A stretch of 57,492 nt of DNA from Treponema sp. (GTDB taxonomy: Bacteria; Spirochaetota; Spirochaetia; Treponematales; Treponemataceae). The position numbers and the translations under genes were made by a program. The stretch is taken from contig JAEDFX010000003.1 in NCBI GenBank assembly GCA_016297805.1, forward strand, positions 1 to 57,492, given 5' to 3'. The stretch's first letter is position 1. Each line of letters opens with the position of its first letter. This document shows, piece by piece, positions 30,511 through 38,983 of the stretch. The notes beneath the pieces are model-generated. The model saw nothing but the letters and a program-made list of their open reading frames with translations, searched no databases and was not told where the DNA came from.

Positions 30511-31932
30511 ATGAAGTCTTCTTATACTGGTGAATTTAATTTTTCTAAATATTTGGAAAAGGTTGTAGATGCGGAAACAATTCTGTATACAGGACGTGTA
30601 ACTGCAGTTCGTGGTCTTGAAATAGAAAGTGAAGGTCCACGTTCTGTTATTGGCGAAATGTGTACAATCAAGCTTCGTAATGGAACTATGCTTCAGGCAG
30701 AAGTTGTAGGTCTTTCTGGAAAAACTGTAAAGCTTTCTCCTTTTGGTGAAACTAAAGGAATTGAAGTGGGCTGTGAAGTTGTTGGTTCTGGTCAGAGTCT
30801 TATGGTTCCTGTAGGAAAAAATCTTCTTGGCAGAATGATAAATGCTTCTGGTCGACCTTGTGATGATAAAGGTGAAATTATTCCAGATGCATATTATCCT
30901 GCAGTTGCAAATCCTCCTTCCCCAAATGAACGAACAGATATTAACAGACGTATAACAACTGGTGTTCGTGCTATAGACTCAATGCTTACTGTTGGAAAAG
31001 GCCAGCGTCTTGGTATTTTCGCCGGTTCTGGTGTAGGTAAATCAACTTTACTTAGTATTATTGCCCGTAATACTGATGCAGATATAAACGTAATTGGTTT
31101 GATTGGTGAACGTGGTCGTGAAGTTCTGGATTTTGTGAACCGAGATCTTGGTGAAGAAGGAATGAAGCGTTCTGTAATTGTTGTTGCAACTAGTGATGAA
31201 CCTTCTATCTGTCGTTTGCGTGCTGCTCAGGTTTGTACTGCAGTTGCAGAATATTTCCGCGATCAGGGTAAAGATGTTATGCTGATGATGGATTCAGTAA
31301 CCCGATTTGCCCATGCACAGCGTGAAATTGGTCTTGCAAATGGTGAACCTGCTGCTCAAAAAGGTTATCCTCCTAGCGTATTTGATATGATTCCAAAGCT
31401 GCTGGAACGTACAGGTACAAATAAAAAAGGTACAATTACTGCTTTTTATACAGTTCTTGTTGATGGTGATGATATGAACGAACCAATTACAGATAAGGTT
31501 CGCGGTACTTTGGATGGTCACATTGTATTGAATCGAAAATTGGCACAGGCTTATCATTATCCTGCAATTGATATTTTGCAGTCTATTTCCCGTCTTTCTA
31601 AGCGTGTAAATGGCGTTCAGTCTAGAAAAGCTATAGGACAGGTTCGTACATGGATGGCAACATATCAGGAAAATGAAACAATGATTACTGCAGGTATTTA
31701 TCAGAAAGGTAATTCTCCGGCAGTTGACCTTGCTATAGATAAACATATGGAAATCGAAGAATTCCTTAAGCAGGAAGAATATGAGCCATGCACTATAAAA
31801 GATACTTTGGACAGGCTTTCAGCCCTTACAGGAATTGAAATTCCTCAGGAAGAATATTCAGAGACACCAGCTATTGCAATTCCTACTACTGCTCAGATTG
31901 TAGATGCAGAAAAACAGCTGGAAAATAACTAA
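30511..31932 (+). CDS. fliI: Flagellum-specific ATPase FliI
   Basis: FliI energises the flagellar type III export machine. The product (473 residues from ATG 30511) has Walker A IFAGSGVGKSTLLS near residue 171, GLIGERGREVLDFV, VVATSDEPSICRLRAA, Walker B VMLMMDSVTRFAHAQREIGL and GEPAAQKGYPPSVFDMIPKL, the last being typical of export ATPases rather than F1-beta. A TTG at 30499 is open but less likely. The final base overlaps the fliJ ATG. Confidence 0.97.
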   Translation: MKSSYTGEFNFSKYLEKVVDAETILYTGRVTAVRGLEIESEGPRSVIGEMCTIKLRNGTMLQAEVVGLSGKTVKLSPFGETKGIEVGCEVVGSGQSLMVPVGKNLLGRMINASGRPCDDKGEIIPDAYYPAVANPPSPNERTDINRRITTGVRAIDSMLTVGKGQRLGIFAGSGVGKSTLLSIIARNTDADINVIGLIGERGREVLDFVNRDLGEEGMKRSVIVVATSDEPSICRLRAAQVCTAVAEYFRDQGKDVMLMMDSVTRFAHAQREIGLANGEPAAQKGYPPSVFDMIPKLLERTGTNKKGTITAFYTVLVDGDDMNEPITDKVRGTLDGHIVLNRKLAQAYHYPAIDILQSISRLSKRVNGVQSRKAIGQVRTWMATYQENETMITAGIYQKGNSPAVDLAIDKHMEIEEFLKQEEYEPCTIKDTLDRLSALTGIEIPQEEYSETPAIAIPTTAQIVDAEKQLENN

Positions 31933-32354
31933 TGAAGAAATTTTCTTTTGAATTACAGAAGGTTCTTGAATTTCGCAATTTTGAACGTCAGCAGGCAGAA
32001 GGGGAGCTGGCAAAAGCTCTTGCAGTTGAAAATGAAATCAATGAAAAGCTTAAGAAAATTGCCCAGCAGTATGCAGCTGTAAAAGCAAGAATGAAAGGTT
32101 CAACAGATTTTAGGGATGTAATAAGTCAAAGTCAGTATAATAATCTTCTTGATTATCAAAAAGAAGAATTACTTCGACAGCTTACCGAAGCAAAAATTGA
32201 AACAGAAAAAAAACGTGATATATTAAGAGAATGTATGAAAAAAACAACGGCCCTGGAAAAACTCCGGGACCGTCAGTTAGAAGACTGGAAAGCTGCTGCT
32301 GAATATGAAGAAGCAGAGCTTATGGATGATTTAAAAACAACCATCCATAAATAA
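31932..32354 (+). CDS. fliJ: Flagellar export chaperone FliJ
   Basis: FliJ is the short coiled-coil stalk of the export ATPase. The 140-residue product is almost all helix: KFSFELQKVLEFRNFERQQA, then charged heptads up to KTTALEKLRDRQLEDWKAA. Its ATG overlaps the fliI stop. It is the last gene of the cluster and stops only five bases before the convergent chemoreceptor gene ends; I see no terminator between them. Confidence 0.9.
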   Translation: MKKFSFELQKVLEFRNFERQQAEGELAKALAVENEINEKLKKIAQQYAAVKARMKGSTDFRDVISQSQYNNLLDYQKEELLRQLTEAKIETEKKRDILRECMKKTTALEKLRDRQLEDWKAAAEYEEAELMDDLKTTIHK

Positions 32355-32359
32355 TTTTT

Positions 32360-34456
32360 CTATTCGTTAATCTTAAATGTAGCAACTGAGTCTGTAACGT
32401 TCTTAACTGCTTTATTTGTAATATCAACTATATTAGATATTCCATTTGAAGAATCAAGTAATGTTGAAACAGAGTTATTACAGTCAGAAATAGTTCTTTC
32501 AACATCTGCATTCATAGAAACAAGTTCATTACAAATAGTAGAAGTGTCTTTTGTAACTTCTGCAATTTTTTCTGCACTTGCTTTTACTGCCTTTGAACTG
32601 TTTTTCATGTCATCAAGAGAATCAAGAATTTCCTGTGCTTTCTGACCTTGTTCTTCTGAAGAAGATTTAAGGGCTGCAACAGAAATTTCAATATCACCAA
32701 TTTTATTAATTGTATGTTCAAATGCAGATTCTACACTTTGTGAAGTATGGGAAATAGTATCAATCTGGTTCTGAATTAATTTAAGAGCTTCAGAAGAAGA
32801 TTTTGCCTGTTTACTTGTAGTTTCTGCAAGCTTACGGATTTCATCAGCAACTACAGCAAATCCTTTCCCTGCTTCTCCAGCATGAGCTGCTTCAATTGCT
32901 GCATTCATGGCAAGAAGGTTTGTTTGACTGGCGACGGAAGAAATAACGGCGTTGGTTTCCAGAAGTGATTTAGATTGTTCTTTAACCTGAATAATCTGTT
33001 CTACAGAGGTTCTCAGTTCATTCTTGTTCTTGTCAGCAAAAGCAACAAGCTGAGAAACGTCATTAGAAGTTTTTTCAATTTCATTATTAACAGTAAGAAC
33101 GTTCTTTGCTACTACACCAATAGAATTTGAAGAGATATCAATAATTTTGTCCTGTGTCTCGATTTCTTTATTAAGTTCATTAATCTGGTTCACTATTTCT
33201 GAAACTGAACTGTCAATTTTGTTTACAGAAACAGTTTGAGATTTTACAGTGTCAGAAACATTATTTACAGAACTTGTTGTTGCATCTACGCTTTCACTAA
33301 TGATTTGTGCAGCACTTGATAGGTCTATACTGACTTCGTTAATTTCATCTGATTCCTGTCTTACTTTCTTAATAAGGTTTGACAGATTGCTTGTAAAAAG
33401 ATTAAAACCTTCTGCAAGTTCGGCTGCTTCTTTTGTTCTTCCAACTTTTACTTTCTTGGTAAAATCACCTTTGGAAATTTCAGTACAGTATTTTGCCATT
33501 TTATTAAATTCTTTACCAATAATATTTCCAATAAATGAAAGAACAATACCAACAATAATAATAGCAACAAGAATGAAAATTAATACACGAGCAATAGCTT
33601 TATTGTTTTCTTCGGTAAAGTCAATAAGAGGACCGTAAATCACCACGTACCATGGAGTGCCTTCAATTCTTGAGGTTGCAAAATATTCACCGTTCTTAAT
33701 AAAAGCCCTGGATGTTTTTAAAAGGAATTCATCTTTTTTTAAGTTCAACTGTTTTATGAAATCTTCTTCAAAAATACTGTCATTCATTACTTTATCAATG
33801 CTAGGATTAGTAATGTAGTATCCCTCTTCGTTTACAATAAAGGCTTCCGAGTTATCAGAAATTGAAAAATTATTTACAACGTCGGAGAGGTCATCAAGAA
33901 TAATATCAATGGCACATACACCTAAAAGCTGATAATTTTCAGTTCTTACGTCAGTACTGATTGTAGTACAAATTTTACTTGTCATTGCATCAACATAAGG
34001 GTCTGTAATAACTACTTTTCCTGGATGAGCTATAGCATCTTTAAACCATGGTCTCTCAGGAGGCATCCAGTCTGGTTCAGGTTCCCATCCGGAACTGTCA
34101 ACATAGAATCCACCTGGCTCGTAACGGGAAATTTCTGTGCCGTAGTAGAGTGAAAAATCTGAAGGCATTTCTGCAGTTAGGCCTTCTACTGCCAGCTGAC
34201 CTGCTTCTAGTGTATGATTAGCTTTAAGAATATCTCGAAGACTTCGTATTGACTGTGAATAATCATTAATAACAAATCTAATCTGGTTGTTCAGCTTTTC
34301 TGCAGATGCTTCTGCAATCTGTTGAACATCATTATTGCTTGTGTGTTGAAGCAGTGTTCCAAATGTAATACAGATAAATGCTGTTAATGCAATCATAGGT
34401 AACAAACTGCTAATTAAAATCCTAAATGAAAGAGAAAGATTCTTTTTTTTGCTCAT
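32360..34456 (-). CDS. Methyl-accepting chemotaxis protein with dCache-type sensor
   Basis: This 698-residue chemoreceptor has an N-terminal membrane helix (ILISSLLPMIALTAFICITF), a periplasmic ligand domain of dCache type (WMPPERPWFKDAIAHPGKV, ITDPYVDAMTSKICTTISTD), a second helix (VLIFILVAIIIVGIVLSFIG), a HAMP domain (CTEISKGDFTKKVKVGRTKE) and a long signalling coiled coil with the hairpin tip NLLAMNAAIEAAHAGEAGKG and FAVVADEIRKLAETTSKQ. The ligand is unknown; small organic acids and amino acids are common for this sensor class. It lies nine bases downstream of the nucleoside kinase gene and shares its promoter. Confidence 0.95.
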   Translation of the reverse strand: MSKKKNLSLSFRILISSLLPMIALTAFICITFGTLLQHTSNNDVQQIAEASAEKLNNQIRFVINDYSQSIRSLRDILKANHTLEAGQLAVEGLTAEMPSDFSLYYGTEISRYEPGGFYVDSSGWEPEPDWMPPERPWFKDAIAHPGKVVITDPYVDAMTSKICTTISTDVRTENYQLLGVCAIDIILDDLSDVVNNFSISDNSEAFIVNEEGYYITNPSIDKVMNDSIFEEDFIKQLNLKKDEFLLKTSRAFIKNGEYFATSRIEGTPWYVVIYGPLIDFTEENNKAIARVLIFILVAIIIVGIVLSFIGNIIGKEFNKMAKYCTEISKGDFTKKVKVGRTKEAAELAEGFNLFTSNLSNLIKKVRQESDEINEVSIDLSSAAQIISESVDATTSSVNNVSDTVKSQTVSVNKIDSSVSEIVNQINELNKEIETQDKIIDISSNSIGVVAKNVLTVNNEIEKTSNDVSQLVAFADKNKNELRTSVEQIIQVKEQSKSLLETNAVISSVASQTNLLAMNAAIEAAHAGEAGKGFAVVADEIRKLAETTSKQAKSSSEALKLIQNQIDTISHTSQSVESAFEHTINKIGDIEISVAALKSSSEEQGQKAQEILDSLDDMKNSSKAVKASAEKIAEVTKDTSTICNELVSMNADVERTISDCNNSVSTLLDSSNGISNIVDITNKAVKNVTDSVATFKINE

Positions 34457-34465
34457 TTTATACTC

Positions 34466-36121
34466 CTAGTATTTAAATGCACTTCCACCAATAAATTCGC
34501 GGATAATTGAGCGTGGTGGGACGGCAGTTGGTGCAATTGTTGCAAAGTTTTCAAGAAATCGCAAGAGTCTCTGTGCTTCTGAATATTCTGGCTGTGTTGG
34601 ATTAACACGGCGGAGAAGCGGAGCTGCATAAACACGAAGTACTGAAAGTTCGTAATCCAACGCAGTATTCAAAATAGCATCCGCATTGTCGTGGAATGGG
34701 AAAATATGTAATTCTTCACCACGCTGTACGCTTGGCCACATGGCAATAGTGCCTTCTGCTGGCTTTCCACGGAAGTTGTTATCGCGAACAATACGGCGGA
34801 TTAGTCGGTTATCACTTGTAGAAACACGGTTATGATCATCAAGATTAAGCTGTGTAAGAGCTGAAAGATAAATTTTGAATTTCAGTTCGTCTGGAACCTT
34901 TGGTGTAAGAGCAGGATTTAATCCGTGGATTCCTTCCATAATCAGAATTTCATTTTCTGCAAGAGTCATCTTATTCTTGTCTTCAAAGAAGCTTGTTCCT
35001 CTGTGGAAATCATAACTTGGAATATTTACTTCTTTTCCTGCAAACAAATCAACAAGATTCTGATTCAACAATTCAATATCTAAAGCTTCCAGACACTCAT
35101 AGTCTGGTTTTCCATTTTCATCTAATGGTGTTCTGTCATGACTTACATAATAATTATCAAGACTGATTACCTTTGGAACATAACCCATTGCCTGAAGTTC
35201 CAGACCAATTTTTTTTGCAGAAGTTGTTTTTCCAGAGCTGGAAGGACCTGCAATAAGTACAACACGAACCTTTTTGCTTTTTACAATCTGAGAAGCGATT
35301 TCTGAGATAAGTTTCTGCTGATGTGTCTCTGCAATATCAATAAAGTCATTGATTTTACGGTTTGCAATCATATCATTAAGAGAAGCTGCAGTTGTAACGT
35401 TAACACGTTTTCCCCATTCCTTGTACTGTTTGAAAAGACTGAAAAGCTTTGATTCATCTTTAAATGGAGGGAGTTGGTTTGGAGTCTTTGTTTTAGGGAA
35501 TCGGAGTAATAGTCCGTCTTGATATTTTATAAGGTCAAATACTTGAAGTGCTCCTGTAGAAAGAACTAGTGGTCCAAAGTACAAATCTGAAAAATCATCA
35601 ATTGTGTTAATCATGATTTTTGATGTACATGAATGATTTAACTGTTTTCTAGTTTCTTTAAGATTTAATTTTTCAAAAAGTTCTGCTGCCTGAGACCATG
35701 AGATTACACTTGTTTTTATTTTCAAATCCTGCGAAACAAGCTTCTGCATTTCTTTTTTAAGTGCTTCTGCTTCGATGGTTTCTCCATCAAAAGTGTAATA
35801 ATAACCGTAACAAATACTGTTTCCAACAAGGAGACGCGCTTTAGGATTTATTCTATGAGCTGCTGCAGCCAGTAAAAGACATAGAGAACGTCTGTAAACT
35901 GACATACCTTCTTTTGTATTGTTGTAGACTGGCTCAACCTTGCAGTCATATTCAAGTGAAGAGTCTAAGGAACATAATTCATTGTTTACTTTAGCAGCTA
36001 CAAGTCTGTTTCCATTTATGTTAAATTCAGGCATAAAGCTGAAAACCTGTGTTCCTAGTTCTGTTTCTGTAGTTTCTTCTTTTCCGTTTCTTATAAATGT
36101 TACTTTGATAGGTTTTGCCAT
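34466..36121 (-). CDS. Uridine kinase-like nucleoside kinase with TGS and tRNA-synthetase-like N-terminal domains
   Basis: The 551-residue protein begins with a TGS-like domain (residues 1-70), then a threonyl/alanyl-tRNA-synthetase editing-like domain (about 75-230, with NPKARLLVGNSICYGYYYTF), and ends with a P-loop kinase: Walker A VVLIAGPSSSGKTTSAKKIG near residue 290, LDNYYVSHDRTPLDENGKPD, PSYDFHRGTSFFE and LIMEGIHGLNP. This fusion is a known bacterial family (similar to a Thermotoga protein). The kinase part should phosphorylate uridine or a related nucleoside. It has its own promoter and is followed by a chemoreceptor gene. Confidence 0.88.
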   Translation of the reverse strand: MAKPIKVTFIRNGKEETTETELGTQVFSFMPEFNINGNRLVAAKVNNELCSLDSSLEYDCKVEPVYNNTKEGMSVYRRSLCLLLAAAAHRINPKARLLVGNSICYGYYYTFDGETIEAEALKKEMQKLVSQDLKIKTSVISWSQAAELFEKLNLKETRKQLNHSCTSKIMINTIDDFSDLYFGPLVLSTGALQVFDLIKYQDGLLLRFPKTKTPNQLPPFKDESKLFSLFKQYKEWGKRVNVTTAASLNDMIANRKINDFIDIAETHQQKLISEIASQIVKSKKVRVVLIAGPSSSGKTTSAKKIGLELQAMGYVPKVISLDNYYVSHDRTPLDENGKPDYECLEALDIELLNQNLVDLFAGKEVNIPSYDFHRGTSFFEDKNKMTLAENEILIMEGIHGLNPALTPKVPDELKFKIYLSALTQLNLDDHNRVSTSDNRLIRRIVRDNNFRGKPAEGTIAMWPSVQRGEELHIFPFHDNADAILNTALDYELSVLRVYAAPLLRRVNPTQPEYSEAQRLLRFLENFATIAPTAVPPRSIIREFIGGSAFKY

Positions 36122-36174
36122 AAGTTGTACTCCTAAAAAAAAATTAACACTTTTTGAGATTTCTTTTCAAAGTA

Positions 36175-36203
36175 ATTATAAATGTCAAGTTGGAATTTGT
36201 AAA
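36175..36203 (-). promoter_or_regulatory. Promoter of the nucleoside kinase-chemoreceptor operon
   Basis: On the minus strand TTTACA (36203-36198) and TATAAT (36180-36175) are 17 bases apart. Leader about 48 bases with AGGAGT before the ATG. Confidence 0.65.
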
Positions 36204-36252
36204 AGAAAAATGCATATAATATGGAAAAAGAATTAATAAAATATGTCAGTAA

Positions 36253-36281
36253 TTGAATATTATTGTTATTTTTGTTATATT
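36253..36281 (+). promoter_or_regulatory. Promoter of yebC
   Basis: TTGAAT (36253-36258), 17 bases, TATATT (36276-36281), about 37 bases before ATG 36325, with AAAGGAG in the leader. Confidence 0.6.
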
Positions 36282-36324
36282 TATCAAAATAATCTGTAAT
36301 TAATATTTTATAAAAGGAGTTCCC

Positions 36325-37068
36325 ATGTCAGGACACAGTAAATGGGCCACCATTAAACATGCAAAAGGCCTTGCCGATGCAAAACGCGGTAAAATCTTTA
36401 CAAAATTCATTAAGGAAATCTCTATCGCAGCTCGTATGGGTGGTGGAGATCCAAACTCTAACCCACGTCTTCGTACTGTAATCATTAAAGCTCGTGCAGC
36501 TAACATGCCTAAAGATAACATTGACCGTGCTATCAAAAAAGGTACTGGTGAAGATGGCGGAGCAGCTTACGAAGAATTCTTGTATGAAGGATACGCTCCA
36601 GGTGGAGTTGCTGTAATGGTTGAAGTTCTTTCTGATAACAAGAACCGTGCAGCTGCAGATATTAAGAACATTTTCAACAAATCAGGTGGAAACCTCGGTA
36701 CAACAGGTTCTGTATCTCGTATGTTCCAGAGAAAAGGTACAATCGAACTTGATGCTGAAAAAGTAAGCGAAGATGAAGTAATGGAAGTTGCTTTGGAAGC
36801 TGGTGCTGATGATATCGTAAATGAAGACGGTGTAATCACTGTAACAACTTCTCCAGATGCATTTACTGCTGTTGCTGAAGCTCTTCAGGAAAAAGGATTT
36901 GAAACACTTTCTGCTGATGTAGGAATGGTTCCAGATGCTTACACTCCAGTAGATAAAGATACAGCTGCAAAAGTTCAGAAAATGATTGATCGTCTTGAAG
37001 ATAATGATGATGTTCAGAACGTATACCACACAGCTGAATATCCAGACGACTTCGAACCAGAAGAATAA
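36325..37068 (+). CDS. yebC: YebC/PmpR-family protein
   Basis: YebC-family proteins are DNA- or ribosome-associated factors; some resolve ribosome stalling at proline runs and others act as regulators. The 247-residue product is full length with SGHSKWATIKHAKGLADAKR, GKIFTKFIKEISIAARMGGG, NMPKDNIDRAIKKGTGEDGG, YEGYAPGGVAVMVEVLSDNK and the acidic C-terminus. Codon use is that of a well-expressed gene. It stands upstream of ruvC, a common pairing, though here they are separated by 325 bases of repeats. Confidence 0.96.
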   Translation: MSGHSKWATIKHAKGLADAKRGKIFTKFIKEISIAARMGGGDPNSNPRLRTVIIKARAANMPKDNIDRAIKKGTGEDGGAAYEEFLYEGYAPGGVAVMVEVLSDNKNRAAADIKNIFNKSGGNLGTTGSVSRMFQRKGTIELDAEKVSEDEVMEVALEAGADDIVNEDGVITVTTSPDAFTAVAEALQEKGFETLSADVGMVPDAYTPVDKDTAAKVQKMIDRLEDNDDVQNVYHTAEYPDDFEPEE

Positions 37069-37091
37069 TAGATAATTTTTATCTTAAAAAA

Positions 37092-37122
37092 AAGCTCGTT
37101 GCTTATGCAGCGAGCTTTTTTT
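37092..37122 (+). terminator. Intrinsic terminator after yebC
   Basis: GCTCGTTGC-TTAT-GCAGCGAGC (one G-U), flanked by A on the left and seven T on the right. Confidence 0.92.
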
Positions 37123-37130
37123 GTTTAACC

Positions 37131-37187
37131 GCAGATGTTACAGACTAATATTTTTCACTTCCAGATTCTCAGATACTTAATCAGATA
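37131..37187 (+). repeat. Imperfect upstream copy of the ruvC 5' end
   Basis: Starting GCAGATGTTACAGACTAAT and running through TTCACTTCCAG and TTCTCAGAT, this stretch matches 37373-37446, the ruvC promoter-start region (GCAGATGTT, GCAGAGTAAT, TTCACTTCCAG, TTCTCAGAT, TTAATCA), allowing small gaps. Roughly four in five bases agree by eye. The two copies are about 240-260 bases apart and bracket the 40-bp tandem repeat. Confidence 0.65.
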
Positions 37188-37343
37188 CGCCGATGTCAGT
37201 CATTGGTGTATCATTTTTTTTGTGGTACGCTGATGTCAGTCATTGGTGTATCTTTTTTTTGTTGGTACGCCGATGTCAGTCATCGTTGTATCATTTTTTT
37301 GATGGTACGCTGATGTCAGTCATCGTTGTATCACTTTTTTTTG
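37184..37343 (+). repeat. Four tandem 40-bp repeats of the GGTACGC-ATGTCAGT family
   Basis: Copies start at 37184, 37224, 37264 and 37304, an exact 40-bp period. Each reads (G/A)TACGC(C/T)GATGTCAGTCAT, then TGGTGTATC or CGTTGTATC and a run of seven to nine T. The array is an open frame by chance and has wrongly extended the ruvC reading frame upstream. Variable copy number between strains would be expected. This fills most of the 325-base gap between yebC and ruvC. Confidence 0.9.
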
Positions 37344-37347
37344 TTTT

Positions 37348-37386
37348 TAACCACAGATGGACGCAGATAAACGCAGATGTTATAAT
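37348..37386 (+). promoter_or_regulatory. ACGCAGAT repeat that supplies a ruvC promoter
   Basis: ACCACAGATGG, ACGCAGATAA, ACGCAGATGT form three ten-base units of the CACGGAT/ACGCAGAT family. They run into TATAAT (37381-37386) with an extended TGT before it, and TGGACG (37358-37363) stands 17 bases upstream as a -35. The ATG of ruvC follows only seven bases after the -10. Confidence 0.55.
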
Positions 37387-37393
37387 TGTTTCG

Positions 37394-37942
37394 ATGTTGC
37401 AGAGTAATTTTTCTTCACTTCCAGGTTCTCAGATTGTTAATCAAACTCAGAAAAAACAAATTCGCCGTGTTTTGGGAATTGACCCCGGGCTTGCTAACAC
37501 AGGTTTTGGGGTTGTGGATTATGTTAACGGTCGTTACCGTATGGTAAGCTACGGTTGTATTTCTACCGGGGCAGACGAACCTCATGGTCAGCGGCTTATG
37601 AAAATTTATTCTAATTTATGTGCAATCATTGATGAATTTAAGCCAGATGAAGCCGGAATGGAAACTCTATATTTTGCCAGAAATGTAACTTCTGCTTTGA
37701 GTGTTGCAGAAGCTAGAGGTGTTTGTACTCTTTGTCTTGCTCAGCACGGAATTGAATTGGGGGAGTATCAGCCGAATCAGATTAAACAGGCAGTTACTGG
37801 AACTACAAAGGCTGATAAAAAGCTGGTAGAGAAATATGTTAAGATTCTGCTTGGACTGGAAGTTGAACCTAAGCCTGATCACGCTGCAGATGCTCTTGCT
37901 GGTGCTATTACTCATCTTCATTATAATTCGCATAAAAATTGA
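37394..37942 (+). CDS. ruvC: Holliday junction endonuclease RuvC
   Basis: RuvC cuts four-way DNA junctions during recombination. The catalytic acids are all visible: Asp in LGIDPGLANTGFG, Glu in AGMETLYFARN, and two Asp in PDHAADALAGAITH. From ATG 37394 the product is 182 residues with about 25 residues (MLQSNFSSLPG...) before the usual start of the fold. The open frame reaches back to 37193 through tandem repeats, which I do not accept as coding. There is no ribosome site at 37394; a -10 sits seven bases upstream, so a leaderless mRNA is likely. Confidence 0.9.
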   Translation: MLQSNFSSLPGSQIVNQTQKKQIRRVLGIDPGLANTGFGVVDYVNGRYRMVSYGCISTGADEPHGQRLMKIYSNLCAIIDEFKPDEAGMETLYFARNVTSALSVAEARGVCTLCLAQHGIELGEYQPNQIKQAVTGTTKADKKLVEKYVKILLGLEVEPKPDHAADALAGAITHLHYNSHKN

Positions 37943-37977
37943 TTTACTGTTATCATTTATTTGCCGTGACTTTTTTA

Positions 37978-38783
37978 ATGAGCTTTATAAAAGATCTTAA
38001 TAATGACGCTATGACTGATGCTCAAAGACATCAGAGATTTTTGCTTGTACTTTTTGCCGAAGTTATCATAGTTGGTTTTTTGACCTTTGTTACGGTATCA
38101 GATTTTTTCTGTAGTACTTCTGGTTTTGTATACACTTGCTTTATTTTTTTCGGCAATTACAAAAGGAATCTGTAAGCCAGAAGCTTTTGGAATCAGCCGT
38201 AATTAAAGAACATAATAAAGTTGTTGCTATTTCAATGCAGACTATTATTGCTATCAGTAATGCTGTAGAAGCAAAAAATATCAATGTAGGTAAACATTCA
38301 TTACGAGTTGCCCACTTTTCTTGTTTAATTGTAGAAAAAATGGGGTGGCCAGAAGATGAAATACGACGTCTTCATACTATTGCTATGCTTCATGATATTG
38401 GAAAGATTGGAATAGATAGTAAGATTTTAAATAAAAAAACTTCCCTTAGTGATGATGAGTTTGAGAAAATGAAGGAACATACCGTAATTGGTGGTAGGAT
38501 TCTAAAGGGATTAACAATTATTCCTCAAGTAGATGCAGGTGCTAATTATCATCATGAACATTATGATGGTAAAGGTTATCCTGAGTGACTTAAAGGTCTT
38601 AATATTCCTATTGAGGCTCGAATAATCTGTGTTGCTGACTCTTTTGATTCAATGAAGAATCCACGAGGATTTACAGTTTCTTTAGATAAGGACTCCATAA
38701 AAAATGAACTTATTAAGGACAAGGGAAGTTCTTCTTACCAGATATTCAGAAATTTTTATTTCAAGATATTTTATTATTTATGA
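37978..38783 (+). pseudogene. Decayed HD-GYP-type phosphohydrolase gene
   Basis: The remains read as a membrane-anchored HD-GYP protein, a class that hydrolyses cyclic di-GMP or related nucleotides. N-terminal FLLVLFAEVIIVGFLTFVTV is one helix. One extra T in the T-run at 38103-38108 and one in 38144-38150 break the frame; correcting both restores a second helix (SVVLLVLYTLALFF) joined to RQLQKES. Then come HSLRVAHFS, the HD motif AMLHDIGKIG and HHEHYDGKGYPE, followed by an in-frame TGA at 38586 where a Gly codon is expected, then PIEARIICVADSFDSM. A further frameshift near 38725 affects a segment like FLPDIQKFLF. No intact start-to-stop gene remains. Confidence 0.85.
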
Positions 38784-38816
38784 TATTGATTTAATTGTTG
38801 CAACTATTGCTATGCA

Positions 38817-38916
38817 ATTGGTGGAAGTATATTAAAGGATTTGACACTTATTCCTAACATTGATCTGGGAGCAAAATCTCATCATGAACGATTTGATGGA
38901 CGAGGTTATCCTGAAG
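38817..38916 (+). pseudogene. Second HD-GYP fragment
   Basis: About 33 codons read IGGSILKDLTLIPNIDLGAK then SHHERFDGRGYPE, clearly paralogous to IGGRILKGLTIIPQVDAGAN in the pseudogene upstream. There is no start, no HD motif and no C-terminal part. It suggests a former tandem pair of HD-GYP genes, or a partial duplication, that has mostly been lost. The fragment ends 67 bases before ruvA. Confidence 0.8.
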
Positions 38917-38983
38917 TTATATATGAGCGTTTATCTTTAGTTAATATATTTATAATTCTTTATTTTTCATTTATACTGTTATT

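Noticed and set aside
37184..37343. Regular 40-bp array resembling a CRISPR
   Set aside because: The units are contiguous with no unique spacers, are T-rich, and no cas genes are present.
37193..37393. Open frame extending ruvC 67 codons upstream
   Set aside because: It runs through the 40-bp tandem repeats and the ACGCAGAT repeat, has no ribosome site and does not resemble RuvC.
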